A DNA stretch of 39,227 nt, taken from contig JAGVAO010000130.1 of assembly GCA_020060235.1 (NCBI GenBank), forward strand, positions 1 through 39,227, in the 5' to 3' direction. This document shows positions 1 to 7,843 of this stretch, piece by piece. Under the pieces are notes generated by a model. The model saw only the letters and a list, made by a program, of their open reading frames with translations, had not been told where the DNA came from and ran no database searches. A program made the translations under genes and the position numbers. The DNA is from Anaerolineales bacterium. Lineage in GTDB: Bacteria > Chloroflexota > Anaerolineae > Anaerolineales > Villigracilaceae. The stretch's first letter is position 1; the number at the start of each line of letters is the position of its first letter.

Positions 1-1452
1 GTCAAGCCGGAGATTTCCATCTACCAGCACGATACCTTTACGGATTTGTGCCGCGGGCCGCACGTCGAGAACACGCGCCAGATTAATCCGTCTGCCATCA
101 AGTTGATGTCGATTGCCGGGGCCTACTGGCGCGGCGACGAGAACAACAAGATGTTGACGCGCATCTACGGCACGGCCTGGCAGAAGCCGGACGAACTCAA
201 GCAATACCTCCAGATGCTCGAAGAGGCCAAAAAGCGCGACCATCGCAAACTGGGCAAAGATCTGGATATCTTCATCTATGACGACGAAGTTGGCCCCGGC
301 TTGCCGCTCTGGCTGCCGAATGGCGGCATCCTGATTGACGAGTTGGAAAAACTGGCCCACGAAATGGAAGACCAGGCCGGTTACAGCCGCGTGCGTACGC
401 CGCACCTGACGAAGGAAGACCTGTTCATCCGCTCGGGCCACCTGCCGTATTATGCTGAGAGCATGTATCCGCCGATGGAGTTGGAAGGCGTCAAGTATTA
501 CGTCAAGCCGATGAACTGCCCCATGCACCACAAAATCTTCGGCGCGAGGCCGCGCTCGTACCGCGACCTGCCCATCCGCCTGGCGGAGTATGGGACGTGC
601 TACCGCTACGAGAAATCGGGTGAGTTGTTTGGCCTGATGCGTGTGCGCTCGATGCAAATGAACGACGCCCACATCTACTGTTCGGAAGAGCAGTTCGAGA
701 GCGAGTTCATGGGCGTCATCGACCTGTACAAGAAGTATTTCGACCTGTTCGGCATCGAGAAGTTCGTCATGCGCCTGTCACTGCACGGCAAGGCCGGGCT
801 GGGCAAGAAATTCGTGGACAATGAGCGCCTGTGGCTCAAGACGGAGGATATGGTGCGCCGCGCCATGCTGAACGGCGGTGTGCCCTTCGTCGAGGTGCAG
901 AACGAGGCCGCTTTCTACGGGCCCAAAATCGACGTCCAGATTTGGAGCGCCATCGGACGCGAGTTCACGCTGGCCACGAACCAGGTCGATTTCGCCGTGC
1001 CGGAACGCTTCGACCTGAAATTTGTCAACAGCGAAGGCCAGGACGAAATTCCGCTCTGCATCCACCGGGCGCCGCTCAGCACGCACGAGCGCATGATCGG
1101 CTTCCTGATTGAGCATTACGCCGGGGTTTTCCCGGTCTGGCTGGCGCCGGAGCAGGTGCGCGTCATCCCGATTACGGACGGGCAGAACGAGTACGCCGCC
1201 AATGTTGCGGCGCAACTCAAAGCGCAGGGCGTGCGCGTCAGCGCAGACCTGGGTACGGAGCGCATGAATGCCAAAATCCGCCAGGCGCAGTTGATGAAAG
1301 TGCCCTACATGGTTGTCATCGGCGCAAACGAGGCCGAGGCCGGGGTCGTCTCCCTGCGCCTGCGCGACGGTTCGCAGTTGAACAACATTCCGCTGGCTGA
1401 GTTCGTCGAGCGGGTAAAAGACCGCATCAGCCGCCGGGCGAGCGAGTTGTAA
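1..1452 (+). CDS. thrS: Threonyl-tRNA synthetase, 3' part (5' end outside window)
   Basis: Charges tRNA-Thr with threonine in the cytoplasm. The reading frame is open from base 1, so the start lies upstream; 483 codons are visible against about 640 for the family, so the TGS domain and much of the editing domain are missing. The first visible segment contains DLCRGPHV, typical of the end of the ThrRS second-additional domain. The class II catalytic core follows, with the zinc ligands in NCPMHH, NDAHIYC and CIHRAP, motif 2 around [18 protein letters not shown] and motif 3 around [15 protein letters not shown]. The C-terminal anticodon-binding domain starts near [13 protein letters not shown]. 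The gene ends at TAA 1450-1452, directly before a strong hairpin terminator shared with the convergent elp3. Identification is secure. Confidence 0.97.
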   Translation, partial: VKPEISIYQHDTFTDLCRGPHVENTRQINPSAIKLMSIAGAYWRGDENNKMLTRIYGTAWQKPDELKQYLQMLEEAKKRDHRKLGKDLDIFIYDDEVGPGLPLWLPNGGILIDELEKLAHEMEDQAGYSRVRTPHLTKEDLFIRSGHLPYYAESMYPPMELEGVKYYVKPMNCPMHHKIFGARPRSYRDLPIRLAEYGTCYRYEKSGELFGLMRVRSMQMNDAHIYCSEEQFESEFMGVIDLYKKYFDLFGIEKFVMRLSLHGKAGLGKKFVDNERLWLKTEDMVRRAMLNGGVPFVEVQNEAAFYGPKIDVQIWSAIGREFTLATNQVDFAVPERFDLKFVNSEGQDEIPLCIHRAPLSTHERMIGFLIEHYAGVFPVWLAPEQVRVIPITDGQNEYAANVAAQLKAQGVRVSADLGTERMNAKIRQAQLMKVPYMVVIGANEAEAGVVSLRLRDGSQLNNIPLAEFVERVKDRISRRASEL

Positions 1453-1462
1453 CTCGAAATAG

Positions 1463-1501
1463 AAAAAGGCTGCTCATCTTAAGGATGGGCAGCCTTTTTT
1501 T
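1463..1501. terminator. Bidirectional rho-independent terminator between thrS and elp3
   Basis: A 16-bp stem with one G-T pair (AAAAAGGCTGCTCATC against GATGGGCAGCCTTTTT) and a 5-base loop. It has a run of A on the left and of T on the right, so it can end transcripts from both sides. It sits 10 bases after the thrS stop and 50 bases after the elp3 stop. Confidence 0.9.
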
Positions 1502-1551
1502 GTTGGCATTTTGGGTTTCAAGCCAATCTTCCTGGCCCGAATTCGCGCACC

Positions 1552-3225
1552 CTACAACCCCTTAACCAAATACAACGCCCCGCGCTCGAAGCCCCGGTCG
1601 AGATAATATTTGCGCGTGCCGACTGCCGAAATGACGGCCATGCGCTTGAATCCGCGCGAACGGGCAATTTGTTCGGCTTCTTCGAGCAGGCGTGTGCCCA
1701 GGCCGATGTGCTGGGCGGCCCCGCCCATCTCTGCGCCGACGGGCAGGGACTGGCCGTAGACATGCACCTCGCGGATGAGCGCCGCGCCGTCGAGGTCGGA
1801 CAGGCCGGTCGAGGGCGCGTCCGCCGCCGGGAGGGACAGGCGCACAAACCCCGCCAGCCCGTCCTCCGCCGTATCGAACGAGATGAAATGCTCCTCGGCA
1901 TTCGCCGCCGGATAGACCAGGTCGTTCAACGTCAGCGCCGGGGCTTCGACGCTGGCCTTGCGGATTTCGCGGCAACGCACGCATTGGCAGCGAGTCCCGC
2001 GCCGCGCTATCTCGGCGTGGACGTCCTGCCTCAGGCTGGTGCGTTTGTTGCCTTCGACCACGTTGGTCGAGGGGATGTCGCGGATGACGCGGTTGATGCG
2101 GCAGTAACGCGGCACGGTCGGCTTGATGTCGGCAATTAAATCGACCAACTCTTCGGTCGTATACGGCCGATACTCGCCGCGCTGCCAGACCTCGTATAAC
2201 TCAGCGTTGGCAAGCAACTGGTTGGGGTAAATTTTGATTTCATCGGGACAAAAACCCTCCCACAGGCGGGAAAAGTCCTCGCGGTCTCCCTGGGGGGTTG
2301 CGCCGTGCAGGTTGGGCATCCAGTGCAGCACAATCTTGAACCCGGCGGCGCGCAGCAAGGCCACCGCCCGGCGCGTGGACTCGACATCGTGTCCGCGCTT
2401 GTTCATCTCAAGGATGCGGTCGTCGAGGCTTTGCGCGCCCATCTGCACCTTGGTCACGCCCAGGTAGCGCAGCCAGGCCAGTTCCTTTGGATTAATCTCA
2501 TCGGGCCGGGTCTCGATGACCAGCCCCACATTGCGGTGCGCGGCGGTCTCGTTGAGCGCCTGGGCGGCGGCCAGTTCGCCGGGGATGCAGGATTCGGCCC
2601 CCTCCCGACCTTCCCCAAAATCCGGCCGATTTTTGCCATATTTTGAGGGACTGAGGGGGGTCGCATTCATCGCATCAAAACATCGCTTAATAAACCACTC
2701 CTGGTAATCGCGGCGGTATGCGCTCCAGGTGCCGCCCAAAATCAGCAGTTCGATTTTATCGGTCGGGTGGCCGACGGCTTGCAATTGCGCAATCCGCGAG
2801 GCCACCTGGGCGTATGGGTCGAAAGCGTGCTGCAAGCCGCGCATCGCGCCCGGTTCGTCGGGCAGGTAACTCTTGGGCATGCGCACATCGGTCGGGCAGA
2901 AAATGCACTTGCCGGGGCAGGGGTACGGCTTGGTCAACACCGTCACCGTCGTCACCCCGCTCAAGGTGCGCACCGGCTTCATGCGGATTCGCTCCAGCAA
3001 AGCCCGGTCGGCCTGCATCTCGCCCGATTCCACCATCTGCCGGTAAGCCGCCACCAGCGCGCTCTTGCCCAAAAAATGGCCGTCCGCCGCCGGGTGGGCG
3101 CGCATGGCCTTCAACACATCCTCCCCGGCGCAAATCTGCGCCAAAATCTGGCGCGCCAGGGAGAGTTTTTCATCGGTCAGGCGCTTGCGTTCGCGCCAGT
3201 TTTTTTGGTGTTCAGCAATTTCCAT
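1552..3225 (-). CDS. elp3: Elp3-type tRNA uridine-34 carboxymethyl-forming enzyme (radical SAM + GNAT)
   Basis: A 557-residue protein. Elp3 uses acetyl-CoA and radical SAM chemistry to put a carboxymethyl-type group on C5 of the wobble uridine of tRNAs. The radical SAM cluster motif CPGKCIFC is visible (Cys103, Cys107, Cys110), followed by the TIM-barrel core and, near the C-terminus, a GNAT acetyltransferase-like domain ending in the RKYYLDRGFERGALYLVKGL segment. Length fits bacterial and archaeal Elp3; a Dehalococcoides (Chloroflexota) homologue has been studied structurally. The open frame extends upstream to 3846, but that part is the antisense of the divergent methyltransferase. The ATG at 3225 is chosen because it starts the conserved N-terminal helix. 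A divergent promoter region of only 30 bases separates it from a Trm9-like methyltransferase, a suggestive functional pairing. Confidence 0.93.
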   Translation of the reverse strand: MEIAEHQKNWRERKRLTDEKLSLARQILAQICAGEDVLKAMRAHPAADGHFLGKSALVAAYRQMVESGEMQADRALLERIRMKPVRTLSGVTTVTVLTKPYPCPGKCIFCPTDVRMPKSYLPDEPGAMRGLQHAFDPYAQVASRIAQLQAVGHPTDKIELLILGGTWSAYRRDYQEWFIKRCFDAMNATPLSPSKYGKNRPDFGEGREGAESCIPGELAAAQALNETAAHRNVGLVIETRPDEINPKELAWLRYLGVTKVQMGAQSLDDRILEMNKRGHDVESTRRAVALLRAAGFKIVLHWMPNLHGATPQGDREDFSRLWEGFCPDEIKIYPNQLLANAELYEVWQRGEYRPYTTEELVDLIADIKPTVPRYCRINRVIRDIPSTNVVEGNKRTSLRQDVHAEIARRGTRCQCVRCREIRKASVEAPALTLNDLVYPAANAEEHFISFDTAEDGLAGFVRLSLPAADAPSTGLSDLDGAALIREVHVYGQSLPVGAEMGGAAQHIGLGTRLLEEAEQIARSRGFKRMAVISAVGTRKYYLDRGFERGALYLVKGL

Positions 3226-3241
3226 CGTTCTACCGGTCAAA

Positions 3242-3249
3242 AGTATAAT
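3242..3249. promoter_or_regulatory. Overlapping divergent -10 boxes for elp3 (-) and the methyltransferase (+)
   Basis: On the plus strand TATAAT lies at 3244-3249, followed by six bases and the ATG at 3256, which places the expected transcription start at or next to the A of the start codon. On the minus strand TATACT (3247-3242) lies 16 bases before the elp3 ATG. The two boxes overlap, so only one polymerase could bind at a time. No clear -35 boxes are seen. Confidence 0.6.
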
Positions 3250-3255
3250 AAAACC

Positions 3256-3978
3256 ATGCAAGCAGAAACCGCCCGCAAACTCATCGAACTCAATCGACAA
3301 TTCTACCAGACCTTTGGCGCGCACTTTTCGGCCACCCGCCAGCGCATCCAGCCGGGCGTGGGACGCATCCTCGAGTCGCTGCGCGGCGACGAGCGCATCC
3401 TCGACCTGGGCTGCGGCAACGGCGAACTGGCCAACGTCCTGGCCGGGCGCGGGTTTCGCGGCGCATACACCGGCCTCGACTTCAGCACCCCGCTTATGCA
3501 AACCGCCAACCGCACCGCCGCCGACTTCCCCATCGATTTTGTGGAAGTGGACCTGACCGCCGACTGGGGTCTGGACGCCGAACCCTTCGACATCATCTGC
3601 GCCTTTGCCGTTCTCCACCACATCCCCTCCGCGCCGATACGCCTCGCTATGCTCGCAAAAACGAAAAACCTGCTCAAACCCGAGGGGCGCTTCGCGCTCT
3701 CCAACTGGCAGTTTCTCAACTCCGAACGGCTGCGCGAGCGCATCCAACCCTGGGAACGCGCCCGCCTTTCCGCCGCCGAGGTGGACGAGGGCGACTACCT
3801 GCTCGACTGGCGCTCCGGCGGCGAAGGCCTGCGCTACGCCCATCATTTCAGCGAAGCCGAACTGGCCGACCTGGCCCAGGAGAGCGGATTTCAGGTTCTC
3901 GAGACGTTCTATTCAGACGGGGAAAATGGCAGGTTGGGGATGTATCAGGTGTGGGAAATCGATTACCCCAACCCTTGA
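3256..3978 (+). CDS. Class I SAM methyltransferase, Trm9/ALKBH8-like
   Basis: A 240-residue Rossmann-fold methyltransferase. SAM-binding motif I is LDLGCGNGE (residues 49-57) and the post-II region reads AFAVLHH (116-122). Several features outside the generic SAM fold recall the eukaryotic tRNA wobble-uridine methyltransferases Trm9 and ALKBH8: an N-terminal FYQTFGAHFSATR segment (16-28; compare VYEEIAGHFSSTR, recalled from ALKBH8), the AV-hydrophobic-HH motif, an acidic GDYLLDW stretch, and a C-terminal RYAHHFSEAEL segment. Trm9 methyl-esterifies the cm5U that Elp3 makes, and elp3 is the divergent neighbour. The Trm9-like role is inference; a methyltransferase is certain. There is no ribosome binding site and TATAAT ends six bases before the ATG, so the mRNA is probably leaderless. 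Confidence 0.85.
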   Translation: MQAETARKLIELNRQFYQTFGAHFSATRQRIQPGVGRILESLRGDERILDLGCGNGELANVLAGRGFRGAYTGLDFSTPLMQTANRTAADFPIDFVEVDLTADWGLDAEPFDIICAFAVLHHIPSAPIRLAMLAKTKNLLKPEGRFALSNWQFLNSERLRERIQPWERARLSAAEVDEGDYLLDWRSGGEGLRYAHHFSEAELADLAQESGFQVLETFYSDGENGRLGMYQVWEIDYPNP

Positions 3979-4022
3979 CCCTCCGGCAGGGGGAGGGTGT
4001 ATAACCGCATCCAGGAGGCACC

Positions 4023-4907
4023 ATGACCGATTACACTTTCTTCACCCGCCAGGGCCGCATCAGCCAGCCGGGACAGTACGCCCACCTGTTTGACAACCTG
4101 CCGACCGACATTGCCGGCCTGTGCAAAATTGTGCAGGGAACCACCGTCCACGTTTTCTGGGCCGAACGCTACGGCCTGAAACTGACCCCCGAACGCGAAT
4201 CCGAAGTCCAACTGCGGACGATGGAAAAGCGCCTGGCCCGAACATTGGAACTTGACCCGCGCCCGCTGACCCAAGCCCGTCCGCTGGACAAAAAACTGGT
4301 CGGCAACTGCCGCGACCACACCCTGCTGCTGGTCGCCATGCTGCGCCATCAGGGAGTCCCGGCTCGCGCCCGCTGCGGGTTTGGCGCGTACTTCCTGCCC
4401 AATCACTACGAAGACCACTGGGTGGTCGAATACTGGAATGCAGCCGAAGGGCGCTGGGTGCTGGTCGATGCCCAACTCGACGAATTCCAGTGCAACGCAA
4501 TGAACATCCCCTTCGACCCGCTGGACGTGCCGCGCGACCAGTTCATCGTCGGCGGCCTGGCCTGGCAGATGTGCCGCAGCGGAGCCGCCGACCCCGATTC
4601 CTTCGGCATCTTCGACATGCGCGGGCTGGGCTTCATCCGCGGCGACTTCATCCGCGATGTGGCCGCGCTCAACAAGGTCGAACTGCTGCCCTGGGATTGC
4701 TGGGGGCTTATCCTGAAGTATGAAATGGATGACAACCAGCTCGACCCGGACGACCTGTCCCTGCTCGACCGCCTGGCCGACCTGACCCGCGGCGACGTGC
4801 CCGATTTCGAGCAGGTGCGCCAACTGTACGAATCCGACCCGCGCCTGCGGGTGGAGGGCGAAATCCAGAGTTACATCGACGGCGGGTTGCAAACCGTCAG
4901 CATCTAA
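4023..4907 (+). CDS. Transglutaminase-like cysteine-protease-fold protein
   Basis: A 294-residue cytoplasmic protein without a signal peptide. It carries the catalytic triad pattern of the bacterial transglutaminase-like family: Cys96 in GNCRDHTLLLVAMLRHQGVP, His132 in YEDHWVVEYW and Asp149 in RWVLVDAQLD. Members of this superfamily are mostly uncharacterised and may act as peptidases, amidases or transglutaminases, so the substrate is unknown. The start is supported by AGGAGG (4013-4018) at good spacing. It follows the methyltransferase by 44 bases on the same strand and may be co-transcribed. It ends just before a hairpin shared with the convergent secreted-protein gene. Confidence 0.85.
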   Translation: MTDYTFFTRQGRISQPGQYAHLFDNLPTDIAGLCKIVQGTTVHVFWAERYGLKLTPERESEVQLRTMEKRLARTLELDPRPLTQARPLDKKLVGNCRDHTLLLVAMLRHQGVPARARCGFGAYFLPNHYEDHWVVEYWNAAEGRWVLVDAQLDEFQCNAMNIPFDPLDVPRDQFIVGGLAWQMCRSGAADPDSFGIFDMRGLGFIRGDFIRDVAALNKVELLPWDCWGLILKYEMDDNQLDPDDLSLLDRLADLTRGDVPDFEQVRQLYESDPRLRVEGEIQSYIDGGLQTVSI

Positions 4908-4917
4908 CGGGAAAGAG

Positions 4918-4944
4918 AAGAGACCGGCAGTGAGCCGGTCTCTT
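4918..4944. terminator. Bidirectional hairpin terminator (GAGACCGGC family)
   Basis: An 11-bp perfect stem (AAGAGACCGGC / GCCGGTCTCTT) with a 5-base loop, followed by a short T-rich stretch. It lies between two convergent genes. Read on the minus strand its core, GAGACCGGCTCA then CTG then CCGGTCTC, matches the two hairpins at 7921-7955 and 8530-8564. Confidence 0.8.
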
Positions 4945-4964
4945 TGTTTACATCATAAATCAGG

Positions 4965-5675
4965 TTACGGGCGCTTGGGGCCTTTCCCTGGGGGAGGGCC
5001 TTTGCCTTCAGGGGGACCTTTGCCTTCGGGGGGACCCTTGCCTTCCGGCGGGCCTTTGCCCTCAGGCGGCCCGGCATCTTCAGGGCGGCCAATCAGGCCA
5101 AGTTCCTTCCAAATCTGGCCCCAGCCCTGGCCGTCGCTGCGGGCAGCGAGGAAAGATTCAGCGTCCATATCGGTCAACTGACCGGTCTGGAGCGCCAGCA
5201 TAATCTGGCCCCAGCCGAAGCCTTCGCAAAACCAGGCTTGCAGGGTGGCGTAATCCGTCTCGTAGCGCTCAGCCAGCAACGCGCCAAACGGGTGCGGAAC
5301 GTCGGACTGGGTGCAGTAATAGCCGCCAGACGGGCCATCCTCGCCTTCGCCAGCCTCATCTTCGTCCTGGTCTTCGACCTTGACCTTGAATGCTGAGATG
5401 CTGCCATCCTCGTTCAAAGTTCCTTCAATTTCCAGCAGGTCGCCGGCCTGGATTGTGCTAAAGTCGAAGCCCTCGCCAGGGAAGACGGTATAGGTTTCCC
5501 CGTCCTCTGTCTCGACCACAAGGCTTCCTCCAGCCTCGTCGATGGATACCACCGTAGCAAGAATTTCAATCTCTTCATCTTCCTGCTCGGCAAAAGCCGG
5601 CTGCGCGGGTTGAAAAGCGAGGGACAACGCAACCAGCAGGGCCAGGAGTGAATAAGCGGTATTTCTTAGTTTCAT
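4965..5675 (-). CDS. Secreted protein: DUF5666-like domain, Cys/WFC domain and GPPEGK repeats
   Basis: A 236-residue protein with a signal peptide (residues 1-29, ending PAFA). After an acidic spacer comes a beta-rich segment (about 36-101) resembling DUF5666, then a highly acidic linker. A roughly 75-residue domain follows with Cys121 (CTQSDVPHPFG) and Cys150 (WFCEGFGWGQIMLALQT), ending in WGQIWKELG. The tail (202-236) holds five six-residue GPPEGK/GPPPGK repeats and a basic end. The Cys domain is shared with the lipoprotein encoded directly upstream. The start at 5675 follows a GGAGG (minus strand, 5683-5687) and gives the signal peptide; the longer open frame has no such support. No characterised function is known to me. 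Context makes it a likely target of the neighbouring ECF sigma factor. Confidence 0.85.
   Translation of the reverse strand: MKLRNTAYSLLALLVALSLAFQPAQPAFAEQEDEEIEILATVVSIDEAGGSLVVETEDGETYTVFPGEGFDFSTIQAGDLLEIEGTLNEDGSISAFKVKVEDQDEDEAGEGEDGPSGGYYCTQSDVPHPFGALLAERYETDYATLQAWFCEGFGWGQIMLALQTGQLTDMDAESFLAARSDGQGWGQIWKELGLIGRPEDAGPPEGKGPPEGKGPPEGKGPPEGKGPPPGKGPKRP
4983..5072 (-). repeat. Five tandem 18-bp units coding GPPEGK/GPPPGK
   Basis: Five in-frame 18-base units encode GPPEGK four times and GPPPGK once at the C-terminus of the secreted protein. The units differ at several third positions (for example TCA, TCG and TCC in successive units), so the repeat is not a very recent slippage product. 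A flexible, cell-wall-spanning or binding tail is a guess. Confidence 0.85.
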
Positions 5676-5755
5676 TTTTTTACCTCCGGTTTGTACGGGT
5701 AATGCAACAACTGGAATACAGGAAAGGGTCTGAATCGTCACAGCAAACACCCGGT

Positions 5756-6202
5756 TTACTCTTGCAGGAAACCAATCTCTTCCCAAATTTCTTCCCAGGG
5801 TTTTTCCCAGAGCATTTCCAGGAGGCTGGATGCAGGGACATCCGTCGCTTCGCTGGTTTCGAGCGCAATCAGAATGTCGTCAAACGTGTAACCGTCGCAA
5901 AACCAGGTCATGACCTGCTCGTACGAAACATCCTCATACGTCTCGGCAATGCTCTGTCCCATGGGGTGGGGATTGGTCTCGGTGCAGTCAAACACCGGCC
6001 AGGCCTCTTCTTCCGTCCCGCCGGGGCTTTCAGAAGGCTCGTCAACAGCGTCTGGGCTGGCTGACCGTGAGTCGCTGTTTGAGGCAGGCGGGGCCTGCAA
6101 ACCACCTTCGCTGCTCTGCCCGGCAGGCGCACAAGCCGCCAGGCCGATTATCAAAAAGGCCAGCAAGAGGGATGGGAGCAAGTGTTTGATGTGTGTTTTC
6201 AT
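5756..6202 (-). CDS. Small lipoprotein with the Cys/WFC domain
   Basis: A 148-residue predicted lipoprotein. Residues 1-23 form a signal peptide with lipobox LAAC (Cys24), then a Ser/Pro/Glu-rich spacer (25-68). The domain that follows has Cys73 (DCTETNPHPMG) and Cys102 (WFCDGYTFDDILIALET) and ends in WEEIWEEIG. The domain aligns over its whole length with the one in the neighbouring secreted protein (CT...PHP.G...AE.YE..Y.....WFC.G.....I..AL.T), so the two genes are diverged paralogues. The two cysteines could form a disulfide outside the cell; this is inference. The start at 6202 is chosen for the signal peptide; an in-frame start further upstream would spoil it. An ECF-type promoter lies 36 bases upstream. 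Confidence 0.85.
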   Translation of the reverse strand: MKTHIKHLLPSLLLAFLIIGLAACAPAGQSSEGGLQAPPASNSDSRSASPDAVDEPSESPGGTEEEAWPVFDCTETNPHPMGQSIAETYEDVSYEQVMTWFCDGYTFDDILIALETSEATDVPASSLLEMLWEKPWEEIWEEIGFLQE

Positions 6203-6236
6203 GTTCAATCCTGCATTCCTGCGTCGTTCTAACCTA

Positions 6237-6267
6237 TATGACGTTCTATCCATTTGTTCGTTACAAA
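6237..6267 (-). promoter_or_regulatory. ECF sigma-type promoter of the lipoprotein gene
   Basis: Read on the minus strand: TTTGTAACGAA (6267-6257), 13 bases, CGTCATA (6243-6237). Both blocks and the spacing are identical to the promoter of the ECF sigma gene at 7844-7874, while the spacers differ. A GTAAC-type -35 with a CGTC-type -10 is the usual form of ECF sigma promoters. The expected transcript start lies about 30 bases before the ATG at 6202. Confidence 0.85.
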
Positions 6268-6302
6268 CCTGCAAAAAAACAGTACCAATGTCCTAGTCCA
6301 AA

Positions 6303-7280
6303 TCACGGCCCGCCCGGCCCCCTGGGAGGCAACTTGTCGGGAGGTCTCCCCGGCGCTGAAGGCGGTTTCTCGTTGTCGGGAATCTTATCCTGCGGGGGCC
6401 CGTCGCCAGCGGGAGGCGATTGGGCAGGCTCGGGCAGGTTCTCAGGCCGCCCATGAGCAGGGCCGGGAACGATGTCGGGTTTTTTATCCCCCGCCGGCCC
6501 CTGCCCCGGAAAGCCGCCAGGGAAGAGGTCATGCAAAACCTGACTGCCGCGGCTGGCATTTTCGAGCGCGCGCTGCAAGCCCGGCCTGGCCTGTTCGGGG
6601 GCAGTTTCAAGCAAGACGGTCAATCGCTCGGTGTGGGATAAAAGCGCATTTTCGAGCAAGGCGGCCTGTTCGGGTTGGTTGCTTTTACCTTCCAGCGTGT
6701 CCAACGACCGGGCGGCGGCAGAAACCGACGAGGAAAAAGCATCTGAAGCCTGCTCCAGGTCGTTTTCGCGCCCCAGGGCGGCCAGGCGTTCCATTTCGTC
6801 CATGCGCCTGTCTAAAAATTCGATTTGCAGCAATACTTCATCGTCATCGGCGGCGACAAATAGCCGGGCGTCCTCGACCGCCAGTTTGACGGGATAAAGC
6901 GTATCGCCCGGTAGTGCGCCCGCCGAGGCATAGACTGTCCCGCTGCTGGCGAGCACAAGCGCAAACACCAGCAATATGCTCCAGGCTGCGACAGCCAACC
7001 GGCCTGTAAAAATTGCCCGTAACTGCAAAGAAGCCTGCCGAAAGTCCCAACCCCTGCGGCGCGGGGCAAGGCGCTGCCGCAAGCGGCCCGGGCTGGAACG
7101 AAGGAATTCGGGGCGCGGCGCAAAATCGGCGCGGGACTGAATCTCGCGGGCAGTTTGCAGCAGCGGGGCCAGTTCATCCCGAAATTCAGGATACAGGGCC
7201 AGGGCTTCCTCCGGGGAGCGTCCATCCCGCTCGATGGCCTCCAGGCAGGAGGCCAGGGTGGTTGAAAAATCGTTCTTCAT
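6303..7280 (-). CDS. DUF5667-type membrane protein, probable anti-sigma factor
   Basis: A 325-residue protein with one membrane segment. Residues 1-94 are predicted cytoplasmic and begin with a helical part (LASCLEAIERDG...EEALALYPEFRDELAPLLQTA) typical of the N-termini of DUF5667 proteins. A membrane helix spans about 95-118, followed by the DUF5667-type extracytoplasmic helical domain (about 120-245, starting ALPGDTLYPVKLAVED) and a Pro/Gly-rich tail (253-325). Its start codon overlaps the stop of the sigma gene (ATGA, 7277-7280), so the two are translationally coupled. Position and topology suggest an anti-sigma factor that holds the sigma factor until an outside signal arrives. No canonical zinc HxxxCxxC motif is seen, so the mode of binding would be different. 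Role inferred, family fairly sure. Confidence 0.8.
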   Translation of the reverse strand: MKNDFSTTLASCLEAIERDGRSPEEALALYPEFRDELAPLLQTAREIQSRADFAPRPEFLRSSPGRLRQRLAPRRRGWDFRQASLQLRAIFTGRLAVAAWSILLVFALVLASSGTVYASAGALPGDTLYPVKLAVEDARLFVAADDDEVLLQIEFLDRRMDEMERLAALGRENDLEQASDAFSSSVSAAARSLDTLEGKSNQPEQAALLENALLSHTERLTVLLETAPEQARPGLQRALENASRGSQVLHDLFPGGFPGQGPAGDKKPDIVPGPAHGRPENLPEPAQSPPAGDGPPQDKIPDNEKPPSAPGRPPDKLPPRGPGGP

Positions 7281-7831
7281 TCTTCCTTATCCAATAACAG
7301 CCGCAGTTTTTGCAAGGCTCGCATTTGCAAGACACGCACATGCCCTTCGGCAAGCCCAAGCGTCGCGGCTGTTTCGGCGTGACTCATTCCATTGATGAAA
7401 CGGCAGATAATCACCTGCTGCTGGCTGGCATCCAGGGATTGGATGGCGAGGGCAAGGCCCTGGCTTTCATCCTGCATTTGAATCTGGCCTTCCGGCGAAG
7501 GCCGGGAATCTTGCAGCTGTTCGGGAATCGCGTCGGTCGTTGCCTGCCGCGCGCGGTAATAGTCAACGATGGTGTTTTGCGCAATTCGATACAGCCAGGC
7601 GCGAAAATTGACCTTTGCAGATTCAAAGCGCGGCAGCGCGTCCCAGGCCTTGACAAATACCGTTTCGGTGAGGTCTTCGGCGTCCAAACGATTGGCAACC
7701 CGATAAAAAATATACCGGTGGAACTCACCCAGGTAGCGCGCGTACAGGCCGCCAAAGGCTTCGGCATCGCCGCGTATGGCGCGTTCAAGCAAGGCCTCGT
7801 CGGATGAGTCTGGTTGTTTGGGCCGATTCAT
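7277..7831 (-). CDS. ECF-family RNA polymerase sigma factor
   Basis: A 184-residue sigma-70 family protein of ECF type. Region 2 covers about residues 25-95 (LYARYLGEFHRYIFYRVANRLDAEDLTETVFVKAW, then FRAWLYRIAQNTIVDYYRAR). A linker follows, then region 4 with its helix-turn-helix (about 132-180: LDASQQQVIICRFINGMSHAETAATLGLAEGHVRVLQMRAL). There is no region 1 or 3, as expected for ECF factors. It is the first gene of an operon with the DUF5667 protein. Its own promoter (7844-7874) is near-identical to that of the downstream lipoprotein, which argues that this factor transcribes its own gene and the lipoprotein gene. The signal is unknown; an envelope stress or surface condition is a reasonable guess from the secreted targets. 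Confidence 0.93.
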   Translation of the reverse strand: MNRPKQPDSSDEALLERAIRGDAEAFGGLYARYLGEFHRYIFYRVANRLDAEDLTETVFVKAWDALPRFESAKVNFRAWLYRIAQNTIVDYYRARQATTDAIPEQLQDSRPSPEGQIQMQDESQGLALAIQSLDASQQQVIICRFINGMSHAETAATLGLAEGHVRVLQMRALQKLRLLLDKEE

Positions 7832-7843
7832 TAACTCATATTT

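Noticed and set aside
2767-3255. An upstream extension of the methyltransferase frame
   Set aside because: It overlaps elp3 on the opposite strand and has no family similarity; the real start is 3256 behind a TATAAT box.
3963-4892. A 309-codon open frame on the minus strand
   Set aside because: Antisense to the transglutaminase-like gene, which has its catalytic triad and a good ribosome binding site.
4983-5072. The 18-bp tandem repeats as a CRISPR-like array
   Set aside because: The units are contiguous, without spacers, and encode GPPEGK in frame.
5710-5744. An ECF promoter for the secreted protein gene (minus strand TGTGACGA, then CTGTAT)
   Set aside because: The first block is a partial match and the second is poor. 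The gene may instead be read through from the lipoprotein promoter; not strong enough to list as a feature.
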